From Alphaproteobacteria bacterium UBA828 (GTDB lineage Bacteria; Pseudomonadota; Alphaproteobacteria; UBA828): 32,512 nucleotides of DNA. Positions 25,499-32,512 of the stretch are shown one piece after another. How positions within the stretch are numbered: position 1 is the first letter of the stretch; each line of letters starts with the position of its first letter. The stretch lies in assembly GCA_002296185.1 (NCBI GenBank), contig DBHM01000017.1, positions 1-32,512 of the forward strand, in the 5' to 3' direction. Made by a program: the position numbers and the translations under genes. Under the pieces are notes generated by a model, which was given only the letters and a program-made list of their open reading frames with translations, ran no database searches and was not told where the DNA came from.

Positions 25499-26266
25499 AT
25501 GCTTATACCAAATATATCAGTAGTAGCATCAGATTCAGAACCAGCACAATTAGCGCTGTCTGAATTAATGGAACGCTACACTACTGTCGACCCAGAAGAG
25601 GCAGATATAATAGTAGCCTTAGGAGGAGATGGTTTTATGCTAGAAGCCCAACATAGGTTTATGGAACTCAAAAAACCTATATATGGAATGAATAGAGGGG
25701 GTATTGGCTTTCTCATGAATGAGTTTTCGTTAGATAATCTTCTTACAAGATTAACTGAAGCAGAGTGTGCTAAATTACATCCACTATTTATGCGGGCACA
25801 AACGATTCACGGATCAACACATGAAGCACTTGCAATTAATGAAGTTTCTCTGCTTAGACAAACAAGACAAGCAGGTAAAATAGAGATACATGTTGACGGT
25901 GTTTCACGAGTTAATGAGTTAGTATGCGACGGGGTGTTAATTTCTACTCCTGCAGGTAGCACTGCTTATAATCTTTCTGCACACGGTCCAATTATACCCC
26001 TTGGGGCAAACGTCCTGGCACTAACTCCAATTAGCGCTTTTCGTCCCCGCCGCTGGAAAGGAGCCCTCTTACCGAGCGGTGCAACAATTACTTTTTGCGT
26101 GATCGAAGAACATAAGCGACCAATTAGTGCAGTAGCAGACTATACAGAAGTCCGCGATGTCAAATCTGTTGAAGTATCTGAAGACCAAAATACTACTATT
26201 AGAATACTCTTTGATTCAGAACGAAACCTGGAAGAGCGCATTCTAAATGAGCAATTTTTGCCATAA
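25499..26266 (+). CDS. nadK: NAD kinase
   Basis: Phosphorylates NAD+ to NADP+ with ATP or polyphosphate. The 255-residue protein has the diagnostic GGDG at 42-45 (VALGGDGFMLEA), then GMNRGGIGFLMNEF, the NEVSLLRQ motif, and STPAGSTAYNLSAHGPI with the NAD-contacting residues. It is at the short end for the family but complete; alphaproteobacterial enzymes are commonly of this length. AGGGGC lies 9 bases before the ATG. A 117-base gap from moaA, with no shared overlap, makes independent expression plausible. Being next to an NAD-linked formate dehydrogenase island is suggestive for cofactor balance but may be chance. Confidence 0.95.
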   Translation: MLIPNISVVASDSEPAQLALSELMERYTTVDPEEADIIVALGGDGFMLEAQHRFMELKKPIYGMNRGGIGFLMNEFSLDNLLTRLTEAECAKLHPLFMRAQTIHGSTHEALAINEVSLLRQTRQAGKIEIHVDGVSRVNELVCDGVLISTPAGSTAYNLSAHGPIIPLGANVLALTPISAFRPRRWKGALLPSGATITFCVIEEHKRPISAVADYTEVRDVKSVEVSEDQNTTIRILFDSERNLEERILNEQFLP

Positions 26267-26323
26267 TAGGTTTCGTTTTTTTAGCTACTTTAACGGCTAT
26301 ATATTATTACCAAGGTCTCTCTA

Positions 26324-27418
26324 GTGATTTATAAACTCTTTATAAAAAAAATAGACTGTTTCAAAATCACCCTAGATCACGCACCGAAACTCCTGCTCGC
26401 TCTTATAATTGGCACTTCTGGAGGAGCAATATTTTTTGTTTCTAATTTACCACTACCATGGATGCTTGGCTCAATGACAGCCGCTACCATAGCATCTATT
26501 TCTGGAGCCCCCATTAAAGTGCCGCCTATATTCCGAAATTGTATGGTTGCTATATTGGGCGTATTGTTAGGCACACAATTTACCCCCGGTATATTTTCAG
26601 ATATTTCTAACTGGTATGCAGGAATTATAGGCGTAATAATCTCGATAATTATTATGATGTTTATTGGAATTATTATACTTCGATATATAGGAAAATATGA
26701 TTCTGTAACCGCCTTTTTTTCTGCAATACCTGGCGGATTAAGTGAAATGATATTAGTTGGGAATACTTTCGGTGGGGATGATAAAAAAATCGCAATCTCT
26801 CACGCAGCAAGAGTATTAACAGCAGTATTTCTAATAGCTTTTTATTTTCGATTATTTGAAAGCTATGAGCCAACGGCTAACTCTATTTTAACCCAAAATG
26901 ATTTTAATTTATCAGGAATATTAATATTAATTGGCTGTGCATTTATTGGATATCCCTTTGCCACTATACTCCGTATACCAGCATCGCAATTAGTTGGGCC
27001 TCTTGTGCTAAGCGCAGGCTTTTCCCTGACAGGTTTAGTAAATACTGCACTTCCAGAAGAACTAGTAATGATATCACAAATCATTCTTGGAGCCGCAATT
27101 GGCGCTCGTTTTGCAGGATCTGCGCTTTACATTCTTATCAAGCCGTTACTTTTATCTGTACTAGTTGGAATTATTATGGTTTCTTGCGCCGGCCTAATCG
27201 CATTTATACTTGGAAAAATTATTGGCGCCCCTAGCTCAATCTTATTTTTAGCTTTGGCACCAGGAGGTTTGGCTGAAATGAGCATCATTGCACTATCTAT
27301 GAATGCTGATTCAGCATTTGTATCATCTCACCATGTATTAAGAATAGCGATTCTCGTTATAGTTGCTCCAATAATTTTTCGTTGTTTCAGTTCTTATAAA
27401 AAATTCAAAAATAAATAA
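26324..27418 (+). CDS. AbrB-family membrane protein (ammonia monooxygenase-type annotation, unknown transport)
   Basis: An integral membrane protein of 364 residues of the AbrB family (Gneg_AbrB duplication type), sometimes mislabelled as ammonia monooxygenase. It shows an internal duplication: FISNLPLPWMLGSM-like in the first half (LPLPWMLGSMTAAT) and PASQLVGPLVLSAG in the second, each followed by several hydrophobic segments, with AIPGGLSEMILVG and APGGLAEMSIIALS as the paired second repeats. About ten membrane segments. E. coli AbrB has been linked to regulation of aidB expression; the transport function is unknown. I accept the GTG at 26324, preceded by AAGG at 8 bases; the next in-frame ATG would remove the first membrane segment. 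Confidence 0.86.
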   Translation: MIYKLFIKKIDCFKITLDHAPKLLLALIIGTSGGAIFFVSNLPLPWMLGSMTAATIASISGAPIKVPPIFRNCMVAILGVLLGTQFTPGIFSDISNWYAGIIGVIISIIIMMFIGIIILRYIGKYDSVTAFFSAIPGGLSEMILVGNTFGGDDKKIAISHAARVLTAVFLIAFYFRLFESYEPTANSILTQNDFNLSGILILIGCAFIGYPFATILRIPASQLVGPLVLSAGFSLTGLVNTALPEELVMISQIILGAAIGARFAGSALYILIKPLLLSVLVGIIMVSCAGLIAFILGKIIGAPSSILFLALAPGGLAEMSIIALSMNADSAFVSSHHVLRIAILVIVAPIIFRCFSSYKKFKNK

Positions 27419-27442
27419 TTAATTAATTTATAGGTTTGATCC

Positions 27443-28153
27443 TTAATGAAATATTTTTTGAGGCACAAGTTCAACGTCACCAACCAAACCAGATCTTTCT
27501 CTCCATATTTTAAGGGCCCCCCTTGTCTCTGGCCCTACAATTCCGTCCACTGGGCCTAATTTAAACCCTAAGTTTTTTAATTTCTGTTGTAATTTCTTAA
27601 TTTGCTTAGTGCTAAGGGTGACCAAACGAAAACTGTAGATCTTTGATTCATTAGAGAGCCTTTCGCTCAAAAATGACCCTGTTTTACTCTGTTTTTTGAT
27701 GGATCTAATTTCTATTGGTGATAAATTTTTGCTTATAGATTCAATACCCCTCAAGGCATTATACTTTATATCATTGTTAGAGTTATTAGATGCAGCTAAA
27801 AGCCATTTGAGAGACTCTGAAACATTTTTTTTCGACAAAATTATGGCTAAATTTATCTGTGCTTCTGCTAATCCTAATTTCGCAGCTTTATAATATAATA
27901 GTTCTGCCCTATTTAAATCCTTTTGGACTCCTAATCCTTTTTCATAAATCAATCCTAAATTAAAATGAGCGATTGCATCATCGTGCGTTGTTCGTTTCTT
28001 CCAAATCTCTATAGCCTCAGAAAAATCACCATCCTCATAAGCTATAATAGCTTCATCATATCCAGCGTAAACGAATTTCCCGGCACCCCCTAGAATCAAT
28101 ATGAGAAAGAAAAATAAATATATATAAGTTTGCATGAATACCATTCTACACAT
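27443..28153 (-). CDS. Exported Sel1-repeat and peptidoglycan-binding domain protein
   Basis: A 236-residue protein. An N-terminal signal peptide (hydrophobic YIYLFFFLILILGGAG, likely cleavage after VYA) is followed by two or three tetratricopeptide/Sel1-like repeats: AIEIWKKRTTHDDAIAHFNLG, shortened here to AHFNLGLIYEKGLGV, and AELLYYKAAKLGLAEAQINL to the same plan. A middle part is unassigned, and the last 50 residues match a PG_binding_1 domain (LQQKLKNLGFKLGPVDGIVG then TRGALKIW). It probably acts in the periplasm, bound to cell wall. The ATG at 28153, preceded by GGGAAAA, is preferred over the ATG at 28135. It converges with the AbrB gene (24 bases) and diverges from the molybdopterin oxidoreductase. 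No partner is evident. Confidence 0.78.
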   Translation of the reverse strand: MCRMVFMQTYIYLFFFLILILGGAGKFVYAGYDEAIIAYEDGDFSEAIEIWKKRTTHDDAIAHFNLGLIYEKGLGVQKDLNRAELLYYKAAKLGLAEAQINLAIILSKKNVSESLKWLLAASNNSNNDIKYNALRGIESISKNLSPIEIRSIKKQSKTGSFLSERLSNESKIYSFRLVTLSTKQIKKLQQKLKNLGFKLGPVDGIVGPETRGALKIWRERSGLVGDVELVPQKIFH

Positions 28154-28348
28154 TTTTCCCAGTTATCCCAAACAGTTATGCTGATTATAATATACCCAAT
28201 TCTAAATATAAAAAAATATATAGTAAAAATATTTAATAAATGGATTTCCAAACTTGCCTATAGAGTATGTTATCTATCTAATTAAACTATTGCTTATTGG
28301 GGGGAGAATAAGTTTCACATAATAGTGTTGACTTAGTCTTAGTTTATA

Positions 28349-30424
28349 ATGACAAGAGAAATTTTTTACTCAGCATGCCCACATGACTGCCCTTCAACTT
28401 GTGCACTTGAAGTAGAAAAACTAGATGAATCAAAAATTGGTCGATTAAGAGGCGCTAAAAATAACACCTATACAGATGGAATTATTTGCGCAAAAGTCGC
28501 GAGATATTCTGAAAGAGTACATAGTCCTGCAAGGCTAAAAACACCCCTTCAAAGAGTTGGAGATAAAGGACAAGGCGAGTTTAGGCCAATATCCTGGGCC
28601 GCAGCACTTGATGAGGTAGCAAACGCTTTTACCCATACAGCTGAAAATTATGGTTCAGAATCGATTTGGCCCTACTATTATGCTGGTACAATGGGGCTCT
28701 TACAGCGTGATGGTATAAACAGATTAAGACATGCACTTAAATATTCAGGTCAATCAACGACTATATGTACAAGTTTAGCTGATGCTGGGTGGGTCGCTGG
28801 AACGGGCACCTTTATAGGATCAGACCCAAGAGAAATTGCAGATTCAGATTTAATAGTAATGTGGGGGGGCAACCCAGCGTCAACTCAAGTTAATGTAATG
28901 AATCATATCATTAAGGCACGTAAAGAACGTGGAGCTAAGTTGGTTGTTGTGGATCCTTATGAAACCCGAACTGCTAAAGTTTCAGATATTCACCTAGCCT
29001 TAAAACCCGGCACAGACGCCGCCCTAGCATGCGCAGTGATGCATATATTATTCAGGGACGGTTATGCAGATAAAGAATATTTGGAAAGCTACACAGACTA
29101 CCCTTCAGAACTTAGGGAGCACTTGAAGTCTAGAGGTCCTCAGTGGGCATCCGGTATAACCGGATTAAGTAATACTGAAATTGAATCATTTGCCCATTTA
29201 TATGGGAAACATAAACGAAGCTACCTAAGGCTTGGATATGGATTTACAAGATCTCGTAACGGAGCATTCAATATGCATGCGGTATCTTGCTTGCCTGCAG
29301 TTACTGGCGCATGGAAGTATAGAGGCGGTGGCGCACTTTACTCTAATAAGTCAATTTATAATTGGAATAAAACCCTTATTGAAGGTCTAGATGTTGTTGA
29401 CCATGATATTCGATCTCTTGATATGTCCAGGATAGGTGAAGTTTTATCTGGTAATGTGCACGACCTATGCAATGGCCCCGAAGTAAAGGCAATGCTTATA
29501 CAGAATACTAACCCAGCTGTAGTAGCTCCTGATTCTACAAAAGTGAATTATGGGTTAAAAAGAGAGGACTTGTTTGTTTGCGTACATGAACAATTTATGA
29601 CTGATACCGCTAAATATGCAGATATAGTCCTACCTGCAACAACATTTCTAGAACACAATGATATATATCAAGGTGGAGGGCACTCACATATTTTGCTAGG
29701 GCCAAAGATAATAGAAGCACACGAACAGTCTAAAGAAAACCATTATGTAATCTGTGAACTAGGAAAGCGTCTAGGTGCCAAACACAAAGGGTTTAACATG
29801 TCTGCACTAGAAATAATTGATGAAACACTAGAGCTATCCGGGTGGCCAGGTGTTAACGAATTGAAAAAAACTGGCTGGTATGACTGTATGCCTGATTTTG
29901 ATCAGGCACATCATATATTAGGATGGGCAACAAATAATAAAAAATTTCGTTTTAAAGCTAAATGGGAATCCAACCATTATGATCCCGAAATATTACCAAA
30001 TATAAAGTTACCTGATTTTCCTGATCATTTTTCTATAATAGATGATAATGATGATATACATCCATTTCGACTGGTTACTGCTCCAGCCCACAATTTTTTG
30101 AACACTAGCTTTACAGAAACCTCAACCTCAACTTCAAAAGAATCGCAACCAACTGTTATACTTCACCCAGAAGATGCTTCTGAACTCGGACTATGCCCTG
30201 GAGATCTGGTAGAGGTTGGAAATAAGCAAGGGTCAATAAAGCTCCATGTAAAAATTTCAAGTAAAGGACAACAGAAATCTGTAGCTATAATTGAATCTAT
30301 TTGGCCTAATAGCTATTTTCCTGATAGTCTTGGAGTTAACGTTCTTATTTCAGCAGATCCTGGATACCCTTGTGGTGGCGCGGTATTTCATGACACGGCA
30401 GTGTGGATAAGATCTATAAATTAG
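28349..30424 (+). CDS. Molybdopterin-dependent oxidoreductase, DMSO reductase family, unknown substrate
   Basis: A 691-residue cytoplasmic enzyme (no Tat signal) of the DMSO-reductase family, of the group with CPHDCPSTC at the N-terminus (an uncharacterised MopB_3-type group, by my recollection). The 4Fe-4S ligands are C10, C14, C18 and C47, with Lys49 after the last, as in formate dehydrogenases. VDPYETRTAKVSD and LKPGTDAALACAVMHIL belong to the molybdopterin core; HEQFMTDTAKYADIVLPATTFLEHND and the C-terminal domain near HPFRLVTAPAHNFLNTS complete it. The metal-ligand region is STTICTSLADAGW with C140 the most plausible ligand, but S142 or D145 cannot be excluded. No electron-transfer subunit is adjacent. 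Only the ATG at 28349 fits: two in-frame stops lie just upstream and the Fe-S motif starts at residue 10. There is no ribosome binding site in front of it. Substrate unknown. Confidence 0.88.
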   Translation: MTREIFYSACPHDCPSTCALEVEKLDESKIGRLRGAKNNTYTDGIICAKVARYSERVHSPARLKTPLQRVGDKGQGEFRPISWAAALDEVANAFTHTAENYGSESIWPYYYAGTMGLLQRDGINRLRHALKYSGQSTTICTSLADAGWVAGTGTFIGSDPREIADSDLIVMWGGNPASTQVNVMNHIIKARKERGAKLVVVDPYETRTAKVSDIHLALKPGTDAALACAVMHILFRDGYADKEYLESYTDYPSELREHLKSRGPQWASGITGLSNTEIESFAHLYGKHKRSYLRLGYGFTRSRNGAFNMHAVSCLPAVTGAWKYRGGGALYSNKSIYNWNKTLIEGLDVVDHDIRSLDMSRIGEVLSGNVHDLCNGPEVKAMLIQNTNPAVVAPDSTKVNYGLKREDLFVCVHEQFMTDTAKYADIVLPATTFLEHNDIYQGGGHSHILLGPKIIEAHEQSKENHYVICELGKRLGAKHKGFNMSALEIIDETLELSGWPGVNELKKTGWYDCMPDFDQAHHILGWATNNKKFRFKAKWESNHYDPEILPNIKLPDFPDHFSIIDDNDDIHPFRLVTAPAHNFLNTSFTETSTSTSKESQPTVILHPEDASELGLCPGDLVEVGNKQGSIKLHVKISSKGQQKSVAIIESIWPNSYFPDSLGVNVLISADPGYPCGGAVFHDTAVWIRSIN

Positions 30425-30521
30425 AAAAAAAATTTAACCTTACCACCATTACCCCCCCCTAAGGCTATACGATATAAGGCCTACAATCATTTCGACTTAG
30501 AATACAAGGTTTTTCAAAGAG

Positions 30522-30543
30522 TATTTGCTGTCTATAGCAAATA
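30522..30543. promoter_or_regulatory. Palindrome upstream of the amidohydrolase gene, candidate operator
   Basis: TATTTGCT (30522-30529) and AGCAAATA (30536-30543) are perfect inverted arms with a 6-base centre, 58 bases before the amidohydrolase ATG. A -10-like TATACT at 30542-30547 overlaps its right edge, the position expected of a repressor site. Confidence 0.4.
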
Positions 30544-30601
30544 TACTGCATAATAAGTACTTAGGGTTTTACAAACTTATCTATCACGGGGAGCTAATAT
30601 A

Positions 30602-31891
30602 ATGGCAAAAACGCTAATTAAAGATGTCAAAATATTTGACGGTAGCGGGAAAAAACCTGCTTCTGGAGAAGTTCTTATTCAAGGTAATATGATTGAAAAA
30701 GTCGCATCAGGTGGCAAAAAAATAAAGGAGCACGGAGTTAGAGTTGTTGAAGGCGGGGGACATACACTAATGCCTGGCCTAATTGAACCTCACGCTCATG
30801 TCACATACCCTGACTGCACTGACCTCGCAAGTGTTGGTCAAATTCCGCCAGAAGATCATATGGTTATCTCATTGAAAAATGCCAGAAGGATGCTTGATCA
30901 AGGGTTTACAGCTTGTTTTTCTGCAGCAGGAACTTCAAAGATACGACTAGACGTTGCTCTGAGAGATGCAATTAATGCAGGCCATTTTCCTGGCCCACGT
31001 ATGAGGGCAGCCTCACCAGAAATTAGCTCGACTGGAGGCTTAGGCGACGAAAGACTTCTGCACCTTCATCAAGAGTCCATAGGACTAATAGTTGATGGGC
31101 CGGTTGAAATGAGAAAAGCGGTGAGACTTTGCTCTCGCGAAGGAGTTGATAATATAAAAATTAATATTTCTGGTGATCAATTTGCAAGAGGCGCAGGCAT
31201 GGAGACTCTTTCATTCACCCAGGAGGAGGTTGCAGCCTGCGTTGAGACGGCTGCTGAAAGAGGACTGACTGTTGCTACCCACGCACGTTCAGATGAATCA
31301 ATTCGTGTGGCGATGAAAAATAATATTAATGTCCTTTATCATGCAGATTTAATTACACCTGAGACCATTGATTTAATCGAAGCTCGAAAAAAACGTGTTT
31401 TTATGGCTCCAGCAGCTGGACTAATCTACACAACTATCTATGAAGCTAGTGACTGGGGAATAACAGAAGAAATGGCAGAAAGTCTCGAATTAAAACGTAA
31501 ATTAGAAAGCTGCATGAAGGCATACACGGAACTGCGCAAAAGAGGAGTAAGAGTTATGCCCGGCGGTGATTACGGATTTGCCTGGAACCCAATTGGTACG
31601 AATGCACGCGATCTAGAACATTTTGTTAACTTATTTGGTTACAAAGAAACAGAGGTGCTGAGAGCGGCTACACAACTTGGTGGTGAATTAATGAATATGA
31701 ATATTGGCTTAGTAAGAGTTGGGTATCTGGCCGACCTATTACTAGTTAAAGGTGACCCAACACGGGACGTATCAATTCTCCAGGACGCCGATAATCTCTT
31801 AATGATTATGAAAGATGGAGTATTCCACAAGGAACCTCAGACTAAAGAAATACAAAGGCAGAGTGAAGCGGCCTCAGCGGCTGCTGAATAA
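30602..31891 (+). CDS. Metal-dependent amidohydrolase (imidazolonepropionase/prolidase-like)
   Basis: A 429-residue soluble member of the amidohydrolase superfamily. The metal centre is complete: H64 and H66 (EPHAHV), K186 as probable carboxylated lysine (NIKINISG), H227 (ATHARSD), H247 (LYHADL) and D323 (PGGDYGF). The N-terminal beta-sandwich part starts TLIKDVKIFDGSGKKPASG and closes with the GYLADLLLVKGDPTRDVS strand typical of the family. Such binuclear enzymes hydrolyse dipeptides such as Xaa-Pro, or ring amides; the substrate is not assignable. The last 20 residues are a low-complexity tail rich in Ala, Glu and Gln. GGGGAG lies 8 bases before the ATG. It is separated from the molybdopterin gene by 177 bases and has its own candidate promoter. 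Confidence 0.87.
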   Translation: MAKTLIKDVKIFDGSGKKPASGEVLIQGNMIEKVASGGKKIKEHGVRVVEGGGHTLMPGLIEPHAHVTYPDCTDLASVGQIPPEDHMVISLKNARRMLDQGFTACFSAAGTSKIRLDVALRDAINAGHFPGPRMRAASPEISSTGGLGDERLLHLHQESIGLIVDGPVEMRKAVRLCSREGVDNIKINISGDQFARGAGMETLSFTQEEVAACVETAAERGLTVATHARSDESIRVAMKNNINVLYHADLITPETIDLIEARKKRVFMAPAAGLIYTTIYEASDWGITEEMAESLELKRKLESCMKAYTELRKRGVRVMPGGDYGFAWNPIGTNARDLEHFVNLFGYKETEVLRAATQLGGELMNMNIGLVRVGYLADLLLVKGDPTRDVSILQDADNLLMIMKDGVFHKEPQTKEIQRQSEAASAAAE

Positions 31892-31924
31892 ATAGACCAA
31901 ATAAAATTTACATTTTAAGACATC

Positions 31925-31960
31925 TGGGTCAGGCAAAGAGCCTGGCCCAAATTCTTTAAT
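31925..31960 (+). terminator. Terminator-like hairpin after the amidohydrolase
   Basis: TGGGTCAGGC (31925-31934) and GCCTGGCCCA (31940-31949) form a 10-bp stem with one G-U pair and a 5-base loop, followed by AATTCTTTAAT. The stem is strong; the T run is poor, so it may also act as an RNA 3'-end stabiliser. Confidence 0.55.
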
Positions 31961-31999
31961 ACAACCTAAACTCACAAAATGAATGAGCTTTATGTTCGC

Positions 32000-32087
32000 T
32001 GGTGCCCGCGAGAGGACTTGAACCTCCACGACCATAAAGATCAACGGATTTTAAGTCCGTTGCGTCTACCAATTCCGCCACGCGGGC
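32000..32087 (-). tRNA. tRNA-Leu, anticodon TAA, with encoded CCA
   Basis: On the minus strand the sequence starts GCCCGCG and closes with CGCGGGC, a 7-bp acceptor stem, discriminator A and encoded CCA (32002-32000). The anticodon stem ACGGA/TCCGT encloses CTTAAAA, giving anticodon TAA (32051-32053), which reads UUA. A long variable arm of the class II type, GGTTCAAGTCC in the T arm and TGGTAGACGC in the D arm complete the cloverleaf. Confidence 0.97.
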
Positions 32088-32512
32088 CTCAGCAATACCC
32101 CAAGCTTTATAGACTATTTTCTAAGAGCGCTACCCTGAAATAAAAAAGCTTCAGTAGGACTCTCATAAACGTAGAAAATTTTGTAATTCATAACAATATT
32201 AAGGCACATTTTAAAACGAATCGTCCTTAGCCAGAACAGCGGATTCGGGACAAATTTTGAGATTTTTTATGAAATTAGGCAAAAAAAAGGCGATATTTTT
32301 GATGATTTTTTTGAAATTAATTCACATATACTTAATTGGGTATATTTTTCATATTTTTCAATTACTTATATGCCTATATTTTATGCAAATATCCATGACA
32401 AAAAGGACAAAAAACGATTATTTTTACAGAATACGTTGCACAAGCCATCGAATTACGACAGCTTTCGCAACGTTAAATTAGATTTTTGCGGTGCAACAAG
32501 GAGGCTTTAAAT
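32088..32512. other. 425-base AT-rich non-coding stretch, ending in the leader of a gene outside the window
   Basis: I find no convincing gene here. A 74-codon frame at 32257-32481 starts with TTG, has a membrane-like but low-complexity composition driven by AT richness, and lacks a binding site. The last bases hold AAGGAGG (32498-32504) with spacing fit for an ATG at 32511, and TTGC-GGT-GCAA at 32486-32496 just before it. The downstream gene therefore starts at the window edge on the plus strand. Confidence 0.6.
32498..32504 (+). promoter_or_regulatory. Strong ribosome binding site for a gene beginning at the window edge
   Basis: AAGGAGG is followed by six bases and then AT, the last two bases of the window. 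If the next base is G, an ATG starts at 32511. The perfect core and spacing suggest a highly translated gene. Confidence 0.6.

Noticed and set aside
28328..28350. TTGACT followed by TATAAT at the start of the molybdopterin oxidoreductase
   Set aside because: The two boxes are only 11 bases apart, far short of the 16-18 needed, and TATAAT overlaps the ATG itself, so this is not a working promoter for the gene.
32257..32481. Small hydrophobic open frame after tRNA-Leu
   Set aside because: TTG start, no ribosome binding site, low-complexity Ile/Leu/Phe/Lys content expected of AT-rich DNA, and it overlaps the leader of the next gene.
1..32512. Mobile elements, prophage or CRISPR array
   Set aside because: No transposase, integrase, phage structural gene or regularly spaced repeat was found; the tRNA-Leu gene has no repeated 3' end nearby that would mark an integration site.

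Overview
The window is AT-rich chromosomal DNA from an alphaproteobacterium, probably a marine, free-living type, but nothing here fixes the genus. The evidence is a B12-dependent class II ribonucleotide reductase of the long proteobacterial form, a DUF2066 - PerM - Hda block beside purM-purN (a typical alphaproteobacterial neighbourhood), a DksA-like protein with a single cysteine, and a two-subunit NAD-linked formate dehydrogenase with a fused beta chain. I saw no phage, insertion sequence, CRISPR array or rRNA. There is one tRNA.

Layout. 1-8.4 kb is housekeeping: the C-terminal half of nrdJ, aspS (minus), rnd (plus), and a minus-strand operon DUF2066 - perM - hda. 8.5-10.2 kb is the purM-purN operon, overlapping by 4 bases. 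10.3-14.5 kb is a tight plus-strand operon of probable catabolic genes: a fumarylacetoacetate-hydrolase-family enzyme, an alpha/beta hydrolase, a DUF1636 cysteine protein, a kynurenine-formamidase-like hydrolase and an MFS transporter, closed by a terminator-like hairpin. An AMP-forming acyl-CoA ligase follows, then dksA on the minus strand with a readable sigma70-type promoter.

17.0-25.4 kb is a formate oxidation and molybdenum-cofactor island: a LysR regulator, a fused NuoE-NuoF-type beta subunit, the molybdopterin alpha subunit, mobA (Mo-bis-MGD formation), fdhD (sulfuration of formate dehydrogenase) and moaA (first step of molybdopterin synthesis). The island thus pairs a molybdo- or tungsto-enzyme with several of its own maturation factors. 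The fused beta plus alpha arrangement resembles the two-subunit Fdh1 of Methylobacterium more than the FdsGBACD operons.

25.5-32.5 kb holds nadK, an AbrB-family membrane protein, a Sel1/peptidoglycan-binding exported protein, a second, uncharacterised molybdopterin oxidoreductase (which may draw on the same cofactor supply), a metal-dependent amidohydrolase, tRNA-Leu(TAA), and a strong ribosome binding site at the very end for a gene that starts just outside.

Most of the window is ordinary. The points that merit a second look are the apparent absence of the NuoG-type His-Cys3 cluster from the formate dehydrogenase alpha subunit, the loss of one cysteine of the usual FdhD pair, the orphan molybdopterin enzyme with an odd translation-start region, three clean inverted repeats placed like operators, and the catabolic operon with unknown substrate.
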